38,525 bases of DNA, taken from Acidobacteriales bacterium 13_1_40CM_3_55_5 (GTDB lineage: Bacteria; Acidobacteriota; Terriglobia; Terriglobales; Acidobacteriaceae). The notes below the pieces were generated by a model. The model was given only the letters and a program-made list of their open reading frames with translations, was not told the origin of the DNA and searched no databases. Shown piece after piece: positions 33,539 through 38,525 of the stretch. Location: NCBI GenBank assembly GCA_001918935.1, contig MNGW01000102.1, positions 1 to 38,525 on the forward strand, written 5' to 3'. The stretch's first letter is position 1; the number at the start of each line of letters is the position of its first letter. The position numbers and the translations under genes were made by a program.

Positions 33539-33763
33539 TCAAGGTGCTGCTGCAGTCTCCCCGGGCTTGCGAAATGAAGAATACACTGCCGCGGTGGCCA
33601 CAATGATATTGGAAACAACTACGGGACGAGAATGGATTGAGACGCCATAGGCTATCCAGAGAAGCGCTGGCAGTGCTTGAATCCAGCGCAGAGTTTTGGG
33701 CTCTCTAAAGAAATAAGAAGCGGCGAAGACAAGCGTCGCCAACCATCCCACCCACTCTGGCAT
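33539..33763 (-). CDS. Small membrane protein, SemiSWEET-like
   Basis: A 74-residue protein with about three hydrophobic helices (EWVGWLATLVFAASYF, IQALPALLWIAYGVSI, RPVVVSNIIVATAAVYS). The LLWIAYGVSIHSRPVVVSNI segment has the W-x-x-YG...P-x-x-x-x-N layout of the third helix of bacterial SemiSWEET sugar transporters, which work as dimers. The PQ motif of SemiSWEET helix 1 is not visible, so the assignment is tentative; a YgjV-type membrane protein is the alternative. It lies 22 nt after the propeller gene and 40 nt before the reductase gene on the same strand. Confidence 0.7.
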   Translation of the reverse strand: MPEWVGWLATLVFAASYFFREPKTLRWIQALPALLWIAYGVSIHSRPVVVSNIIVATAAVYSSFRKPGETAAAP

Positions 33764-33785
33764 GTTTGTCCTCCGATGATTGCAG

Positions 33786-34811
33786 CTACTTGCCCAAGAC
33801 CAACACCACGAATGAATCCGGCAGAATCGTGTGTCGCGGATGTGGCTGTTCCGGCGTAGGCGCCGGTGGCGGCCCGAACTTTGCCGTCACCACAAAAACC
33901 TGGTGAGTTTTGGGATCGAGCGCCATGGTGCGAGCGCCTTCCCGGGTCGGCACATTCTCCGCAACGCTGAACTTATTTGGGGAATCTTCCCGCACGACGA
34001 TCAGGACTCCTTCGCCGCAAGACGCAAATGCCAGATTAGTTTCCGGATCAAAGGCTGCCGCGTCCACTCCTTCACCAATAGGCACCGTGGTGATGAGCTT
34101 GCCGCTGTCGGCATCCACGATAGCCATCATTTTGTTGTCGCACGCGGAAAACAGTCGCCGATTTTTGCCATCGAGAGCCAGTCCACTCGGCTCCGAGCAG
34201 GGAGCCAAGGGCCAGCGCGACTTCACTGCCAGCTTGTTGGGATCAAGCGCGAGCAACTGGCTTTTGTCTTCCAGATTGACAAAAATTTCACCCTTGCCGT
34301 CGCTGACGGCGAACTCAGGCTCCCCATCCAGCTTGATGGTGCCGACGACTACGCCTTTGGCGGCGTCAATGGCAGTGGAATCATTACTATGGCCGTTGAA
34401 AGTGAAGACACGGTTCGTCGCCGGATCGAAAAGGATGGCGTCAGGGTTGTCGCCAACTTTGACCTTGCCCAGAGATTTCAGTGATTTCAGGTCGAAGATG
34501 GTGACGGTGCCTTCGCGTCCATTGCTGATGAAACCGCGTCCCAGGTCGGGTGCGAGTGCAATTCCGTGCACGCCGGGCGTGTCCGGAATATCTCCCAACG
34601 ATCTACCGGAATCCGCGTCAATCACCATTACATGGGTGGCGCGCGAAATGAACAAACGGCGGGAAGAGCCGTCAAACGTTAGATAGTCCCAGCCACCGTC
34701 TCCTCCGAGCTTGTATGTTTTTATTACGTGATAGCCTGAGGCGGCCATGGCGAAGCTGGTTACCAACAGACTGATCATCGCCACGCGAATGCTAGTGCAA
34801 GGTAATAACAT
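33786..34811 (-). CDS. Exported YVTN-type beta-propeller protein
   Basis: A 341-residue protein with a signal peptide (ISLLVTSFAMA) and a series of about seven YVTN/NHL-like propeller blades: GGWDYLTFDGSSRRLFISR, GIALAPDLGRGFISN, DAILFDPATNRVFTF, SGLALDGKNRRLFSAC, DAAAFDPETNLAFASC and MALDPKTHQVFVV. Such proteins bind ligands or partners outside the cytoplasm; no catalytic function is implied. Start at 34811, with Met12 (MISLLVTS) as an alternative. It shares a 32-nt gap with the divergent HEAT-repeat gene, so the two promoters must overlap each other or the coding ends. First gene of a minus-strand group reaching 32692. Confidence 0.88.
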   Translation of the reverse strand: MLLPCTSIRVAMISLLVTSFAMAASGYHVIKTYKLGGDGGWDYLTFDGSSRRLFISRATHVMVIDADSGRSLGDIPDTPGVHGIALAPDLGRGFISNGREGTVTIFDLKSLKSLGKVKVGDNPDAILFDPATNRVFTFNGHSNDSTAIDAAKGVVVGTIKLDGEPEFAVSDGKGEIFVNLEDKSQLLALDPNKLAVKSRWPLAPCSEPSGLALDGKNRRLFSACDNKMMAIVDADSGKLITTVPIGEGVDAAAFDPETNLAFASCGEGVLIVVREDSPNKFSVAENVPTREGARTMALDPKTHQVFVVTAKFGPPPAPTPEQPHPRHTILPDSFVVLVLGK

Positions 34812-34843
34812 TATGACCCGGAGGTAACTTTACCCTATTTCCT

Positions 34844-35863
34844 ATGCCTCCTAAACTATCCTGCATGCATGCCTGGGAGGGAGATCCGCAGCCGGAAGCG
34901 GATTCACGCCTGAAACCGACCCCGGATTATGGCTCATTGGGACCCGCGTCGGAGCAGCGTTCTCCTGGATCCATCAAACCGGACGGGGGAAATCCACGAG
35001 CATTTATTGCGATCGCTGCGGGAGCCCTGCTCGCACTGGCTTTCGTGAGTGGCGGCCCGGCTCGAGCGGCGTGGACAGAAATTTCACAATTTCTTTCTCT
35101 GCAAGGAAAGCCGGAGCCGGCGTCGCCTGCAATCATGTCTCCGCACGAACTTGAAAAACTCGACCACACAAGCGCCCAGCATCAAGCGGAACTTCTTCTG
35201 GAGCGCGCCATTAATCATTACGAAGGCGCCAATGACCAGATCGCGGCCCGTGCCGACAATTGGCGCAGCCACCTCGAACTCTCGCCGCAGCTGAATTCGC
35301 TGATCACAACAGGACTTAACTCCAACGACCTTCGCGTCCGAGCCGCCGCCATTGAAGTCGACCTCGCAGCCATGAACGTAGCCAAGACTGGGGACAATAT
35401 GGAGTCTCTGATCCAGCAGGCCGAATCAGGCCCGCAATCGCAGCGGATTTGGGCATTGTGGACGTTGGGACTTCTTGGTAATCGTGGCGTTGCACGTGAA
35501 CGAGCCATCCAGGTTTTGGTAGCTCAGCTGCAAGATTCCAATCCTGAGATTCGTCATTGGGCGGTGGAAGGACTTGCCTACCTGGGCACAAACGAAACCA
35601 TCGCTCCCTTGCTACAGATCTTCCACGACGACCCTTCGCCCATGGTCCGCGAGCGCGCCGCTTGCAGCCTGGCGCAATCCGGAATGCTGACGCAGGAGCA
35701 GCGTCGCAGTGTGATTCCGCAATTATTGAACTACACAGAGGACGCATCGCTCGACGCGCAAACTCGCGGCTGGGCCTATCATGCGCTACGCGACATTACA
35801 GGCCAGAATCTTCCCGAAGATCCGAGCGCCTGGAGAAATTGGTATAGCTCAGCGTCCAACTAA
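34844..35863 (+). CDS. Membrane-anchored HEAT-repeat protein
   Basis: A 339-residue protein with a cytoplasmic, Pro/Gly-rich N-terminal region of about 50 residues, one transmembrane segment (AFIAIAAGALLALAFVSGG, about residues 52-70) and an outer part made of HEAT-like helical repeats (LRVRAAAIEVDLAAM, RIWALWTLGLLGNRG, EIRHWAVEGLAYLG, MVRERAACSLAQSG, TRGWAYHALRDITG). HEAT arrays serve as protein-binding scaffolds. GGAGGT lies 18 nt before the ATG, which is too far to be certain of the start; Met8 at 34865 is an alternative. The SDR gene follows 61 nt downstream on the same strand. Confidence 0.85.
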   Translation: MPPKLSCMHAWEGDPQPEADSRLKPTPDYGSLGPASEQRSPGSIKPDGGNPRAFIAIAAGALLALAFVSGGPARAAWTEISQFLSLQGKPEPASPAIMSPHELEKLDHTSAQHQAELLLERAINHYEGANDQIAARADNWRSHLELSPQLNSLITTGLNSNDLRVRAAAIEVDLAAMNVAKTGDNMESLIQQAESGPQSQRIWALWTLGLLGNRGVARERAIQVLVAQLQDSNPEIRHWAVEGLAYLGTNETIAPLLQIFHDDPSPMVRERAACSLAQSGMLTQEQRRSVIPQLLNYTEDASLDAQTRGWAYHALRDITGQNLPEDPSAWRNWYSSASN

Positions 35864-35924
35864 GCTAAAGTTTTCCAACGTCCCACTCGTCCATTCCAAA
35901 GGTTCTCTGTCTAGAGGAAGTTGA

Positions 35925-36872
35925 GTGAAGATTCTCATTGCGGGAGCATCGGGCAATCTGGGTTCCCATCTCTCACAGCATCTCATCAACGGGACGCACG
36001 AGTTGCGTCTGCTGGTGCACAGATCTTCGTTACCTTTCAATATTGAAGGCTGTGAGAATGTGTCGTGCTGCCGGGCTGACCTTGCCCGACCGGACACCCT
36101 TGAGGGCGTCTGCACTGGAATAGATTGTGTTGTCCATCTTGCCGGTGTCCTGTTTGCGCCCTTGCCGGAAAGGTTTCTGACAAAAACCAACGTCGATTAT
36201 GTAAAGAATTTGGTCGAAGCCGCCAAAAAAGCCGGCGTGCGGAAATTCATCCTGGTCAGTTTTCCGCATGTCGAAGGCGAGACCACTCCTGATCACCCGG
36301 CGGCCGGACGGATGGATGCAAGTTCAAATGTGATCCATTTCCGCACTCGTCTTGAGGCCGAGAGACAGTTACTCGAAGCTTGCAAGGATAGTGCGACAAC
36401 GCCGGTCATATTTCGATCCGGGATCGTTTATGGACGCGAGATCAAGATGGTGCAAGCCGCTCGATGCCTGCTGCGACATCGGTTGATGGCAGTGTGGAGA
36501 GAGCCGACCTGGGCCCATCTGATCGCCTTACCGGATTTCCTGTTGGCGCTTCAAGCTGCTATTGAAGGCGAGAACATGCGCGGCATCTATCAAGTCTGCG
36601 ATGACGCACCGCTCACGCTTCAGGATTTTCTGGACTGCTTGGCCGATCACTATAAGTATCCCCGTCCCTACCGTCTGCCGGCGTGGATGTTCCACTTGGC
36701 CGGGTTCAGCGTGGAGATGGCAGCGCTGGCGTTACGGACACCTGCTCCTCTGAATCGGGACATCGTCAAGGCGGGCATGACTTCTTGCGTAGCCGACAAC
36801 TCACGAATGAAGCGCGAACTGCTGCCTGTCTTGAGATATCCCACGCTCCAGGACGGGATCAGCTTGCTATGA
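35925..36872 (+). CDS. NAD(P)-dependent epimerase/dehydratase (atypical SDR)
   Basis: A 315-residue extended or atypical short-chain dehydrogenase. The Rossmann signature ILIAGASGNLGSHL opens the protein, CCRADLARPDTL places the conserved acidic residue, and DCVVHLAGV and FILVSFPHVEG follow. The usual YxxxK catalytic pair is not obvious in the expected place (FRTRLEAERQLLEAC is there instead), so it may be an NmrA-like or complex-I-assembly-type SDR without dehydrogenase activity. RSGIVYGREIKM is the family substrate-loop motif. GTG start at 35925 preceded by GAGGAAG. It converges with the ARPP-1-like gene across a hairpin. Confidence 0.88.
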   Translation: MKILIAGASGNLGSHLSQHLINGTHELRLLVHRSSLPFNIEGCENVSCCRADLARPDTLEGVCTGIDCVVHLAGVLFAPLPERFLTKTNVDYVKNLVEAAKKAGVRKFILVSFPHVEGETTPDHPAAGRMDASSNVIHFRTRLEAERQLLEACKDSATTPVIFRSGIVYGREIKMVQAARCLLRHRLMAVWREPTWAHLIALPDFLLALQAAIEGENMRGIYQVCDDAPLTLQDFLDCLADHYKYPRPYRLPAWMFHLAGFSVEMAALALRTPAPLNRDIVKAGMTSCVADNSRMKRELLPVLRYPTLQDGISLL

Positions 36873-36907
36873 TGCGCTATTCCGTGTCGATTAAATGAAT
36901 AAGAGAT

Positions 36908-36931
36908 GGCCGCTTTGGAACGACAGCGGCC
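36908..36931. terminator. Hairpin between convergent genes
   Basis: A 7-bp perfect GC-rich stem (GGCCGCT at 36908-36914 and AGCGGCC at 36925-36931) with a 10-nt loop, between the SDR gene (stop 36872) and the minus-strand ARPP-1-like gene (stop 36939). It is followed on the plus side by TATTCCCTT rather than a pure T run. Confidence 0.6.
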
Positions 36932-36938
36932 TATTCCC

Positions 36939-38021
36939 TTACTCCGCCATCTTTGCCAGGTGTAGATCAAACCCGGTTTTTGGCAGCAAAGCCGTCAGTT
37001 CGAATGCCTTGAAGCCGTCGCCAGTGATTTCTGTATGACGGTAGAGGCCGGGTTCGCTTTCCACTGTCTCGCGACGCCCCTCCATGACGTCGAGAAATTC
37101 CTGGGCCGATTTCACATCTGTTTCGCGCCCCTTGGCTTTGGTGACAAATGCTTCGGCGGCGTACGACCGAACTAGCTTGGGCCAATATTTTTCCAGTAGG
37201 GCGGTGCTGGCAAAAATATCTGCCCAGATCATTTCCCCATTCACCGCGACCACCACGCCCACAGCATTCCGTTCCCGCAGTTGCTGAATCAGGCTCTGAT
37301 AGTTGCGCTGGATGGGTTCGGCGATCGAGTCCACCTGCTGTTTCACTTCTTCGTTCTGCATCACTCGCGCGTAAGAACTAGTTCCTGCGACTTCACTCGC
37401 GGCGGCGGCGGGAAGGCGCGAAGCAACCCCTGCTTGCGCGTTCCTCACCTCTGACCAAACTTTGGCCTGATCTTTGTCCGACATGGCGCGAGCGCGAACT
37501 GCAGGTTGTGCCATCGCTACCCCTAGTGAGCCGAATTTAGTTGACGTTGCGGTCCAGCGTCCCGGTTCTACACAAAAGACACCAAGATCGATGGGATCGC
37601 TCTCGGCCGGCACCAAACGATCTTTGCCAATCACGCGATCCTGCTTGCCCCCCGTTACAATCTCGCCGGCCAGCAGGATCAGGGGCCGCTTGGAATTGTT
37701 TACCAATACCAGCCGGTTCACTTGCGCTTCATCGTGAGTGACCGGCCTGTTGCGACGTCTCATCAGTGGCTGTACGTTGCCACCCTCGGTTACGATTACT
37801 TCGCCGGAGCGCAATCCCTCGTCGAGCGTAAGGAAAGATTGCGTGTTATGGGAGGAGGCGGCCGCTACTGGAAATACCGTGAGGTTGCCATGCCGGATGG
37901 GCGGTAACACTTTGTACCCTGATGTCAAAGGGACTTCGCCACCCGTGCAGGGCGTGATGAAGATCGCCGCCGCTGCAAATAACGCGAGCACCAGAATCGG
38001 GATCCATATCTTCAAACTCAT
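36939..38021 (-). CDS. Exported ARPP-1/DUF6569-like protein
   Basis: A 360-residue protein with a single N-terminal signal or anchor (IWIPILVLALFAAAAIF). The region from about residue 40 matches what I know as the ARPP-1 (DUF6569) domain: HGNLTVFPVAA, TLDEGLRSGEVIVTEGG, VNRLVLVNNSKRPLILLAGEIV, TGGKQDRVIGKDRLVPAES and the short VFCVEPGRW block. No enzymatic role is established. The start at 38021 has a strong Shine-Dalgarno (TTGGAGGACC). The C-terminal 150 residues (SLIQQLRERNAVGVVVAVNG, YAAEAFVTKAKG) are conserved in form but unassigned. Divergent from the sigma factor gene. Confidence 0.8.
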   Translation of the reverse strand: MSLKIWIPILVLALFAAAAIFITPCTGGEVPLTSGYKVLPPIRHGNLTVFPVAAASSHNTQSFLTLDEGLRSGEVIVTEGGNVQPLMRRRNRPVTHDEAQVNRLVLVNNSKRPLILLAGEIVTGGKQDRVIGKDRLVPAESDPIDLGVFCVEPGRWTATSTKFGSLGVAMAQPAVRARAMSDKDQAKVWSEVRNAQAGVASRLPAAAASEVAGTSSYARVMQNEEVKQQVDSIAEPIQRNYQSLIQQLRERNAVGVVVAVNGEMIWADIFASTALLEKYWPKLVRSYAAEAFVTKAKGRETDVKSAQEFLDVMEGRRETVESEPGLYRHTEITGDGFKAFELTALLPKTGFDLHLAKMAE

Positions 38022-38042
38022 GTTGGTCCTCCAAGGGGGTCG

Positions 38043-38095
38043 AGGGACACTCCGGCATCCGCGGGGAGGTCGCTTTCCCGGGGTGTCCCTTTTTC
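38043..38095 (+). terminator. Terminator-like hairpin upstream of the sigma factor gene
   Basis: AGGGACACTCCGG (38043-38055) pairs with CCGGGGTGTCCCT (38078-38090) with one mismatch and is followed by a TTTT run on the plus strand, the form of a Rho-independent terminator. No plus-strand gene precedes it, so it may be an attenuator in the sigma gene leader, or an insulator for antisense transcripts. Confidence 0.5.
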
Positions 38096-38178
38096 AACCC
38101 TGACTGTTAATCGAACGGCAAAATTTCAGCTTCTTGCATCTGAAAAATTGGTAGCATCCGAAGGGAAGGGTATCCGCA

Positions 38179-38525
38179 GTGACAAGCCACGGTGTCCAAT
38201 CCGTAGCAGAGATGGCCTTGGGATTGGAGTCCGTCGTGTTGGATCTCTACAGCAAGAGCAAAGGCGAGCAGCTTGGTCTGACCAAGGAGCAGTTTGTTGT
38301 CATCCTAAAAAGCATTTCCCAGAAGTATCTACCCGCTGCTGCTACTCAACAAAACATAAGCGACCTCTACTTCAGTTTGCGAGTGGAAGAGCTGGCACTG
38401 GCGCGCGCTTGTGCCGCTGGCAGCGAGCGCGCATGGGAAATCTTCATGCTGCGTTATCGCGAGAAGCTCTATGACATCGGCTCGTATATCGCTAAGGAAA
38501 GTTCGGCGGCGCGCGAACTGGCAGA
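38179..38525 (+). CDS. ECF-type sigma factor, N-terminal part (3' end outside window)
   Basis: The first 115 residues of a sigma-70-family factor, open to the window edge. From about residue 84, GSERAWEIFMLRYREKLYDIGSYIA looks like the start of sigma region 2 (the D/E-x-x-A-W-x-x-F-x-x-R-Y-x-x-x-L-Y pattern of ECF factors). The 80 residues in front are unusual for a minimal ECF protein: helical, with LGLTKEQFVVILKSI and SDLYFSLRVEELALARAC, perhaps a regulatory domain. Start GTG at 38179, 8 nt after AAGGGAAGGG. The target promoters are unknown. Confidence 0.78.
   Translation, partial: MTSHGVQSVAEMALGLESVVLDLYSKSKGEQLGLTKEQFVVILKSISQKYLPAAATQQNISDLYFSLRVEELALARACAAGSERAWEIFMLRYREKLYDIGSYIAKESSAARELA

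Noticed and set aside
33831-34686. Long open frames (217 and 258 codons) antisense to the beta-propeller gene
   Set aside because: They cover the propeller gene on the opposite strand, have no start context or recognisable motifs, and are explained by the GC-rich codon bias of the real gene.
1-38525. tRNA, rRNA, CRISPR arrays, insertion sequences, phage or plasmid genes
   Set aside because: Looked for on both strands by eye; no cloverleaf with conserved T-loop, no regularly spaced repeats and no transposase or integrase frame were found.

Overview
The window is an ordinary bacterial chromosomal segment of moderately high GC with dense genes on both strands. It has no rRNA, tRNA, CRISPR array or recognisable transposase. 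The gene families present (a TIGR03118 beta-propeller, a DUF6496 small basic protein, a secreted kinase-like protein, a deiodinase-like selenoprotein candidate, YVTN propellers, Gram-negative style lipoproteins) suggest an Acidobacteriota genome, probably class Terriglobia. That placement is inference from remembered gene content; no phylogenetic marker was analysed.

Layout. 1-6.6 kb: the tail of an aldo/keto reductase, small and secreted unknowns, an LpxH-like phosphoesterase overlapping a GT2 glycosyltransferase, a frameshifted TIGR03118 propeller, a GH1 beta-glycosidase and a DUF6496 protein. 6.7-11.7 kb: a polyphosphate block with ppk1, sixA, a ppx/gppA homologue and a CHAD protein; ppk1 and the CHAD gene are each broken by a short internal deletion. 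11.9-15.5 kb: a four-gene minus-strand operon (HKD-type phospholipase D with a histone-like tail, a secreted unknown, a purple-acid-phosphatase-like enzyme, a PAP2 phosphatase). 15.6-18.6 kb: a secreted kinase-like protein and an MsbA-type ABC exporter. 18.7-21.5 kb: a PilZ-GAF protein diverging from two REC-only response regulators that flank a histidine kinase remnant. 21.5-25 kb: a small acidic protein, an M48 lipoprotein protease and a phospholipase-C-type lipoprotein. 25-26.7 kb: a damaged zone with a deiodinase-family gene carrying an in-frame UGA at the active site, followed by a multiply broken secreted-protein gene. 26.7-31.5 kb: the branched-chain amino acid operon ilvC-ilvB-ilvN-ilvD. 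31.6-38.5 kb: a TetR regulator with cupin, a ferredoxin reductase operon, a YVTN propeller, a HEAT-repeat protein, an SDR epimerase, an ARPP-1-like secreted protein and the start of an ECF-type sigma factor.

Two things stand out. First, at least six otherwise well-conserved genes carry lesions: one-base indels, a nonsense codon, and internal deletions of roughly 45-70 nt that shift frame. This is either real gene decay, which would disable the polyphosphate module, or an assembly/sequencing problem, and it should be settled before any biology is built on it. Second, the deiodinase-like gene has its UGA exactly where the family places selenocysteine, followed by a hairpin that fits the general bacterial SECIS description.

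Most coding calls rest on motifs read by eye. Frames and junction positions were worked out by hand from the sequence; statements about missing segments come from comparison with remembered family sequences.
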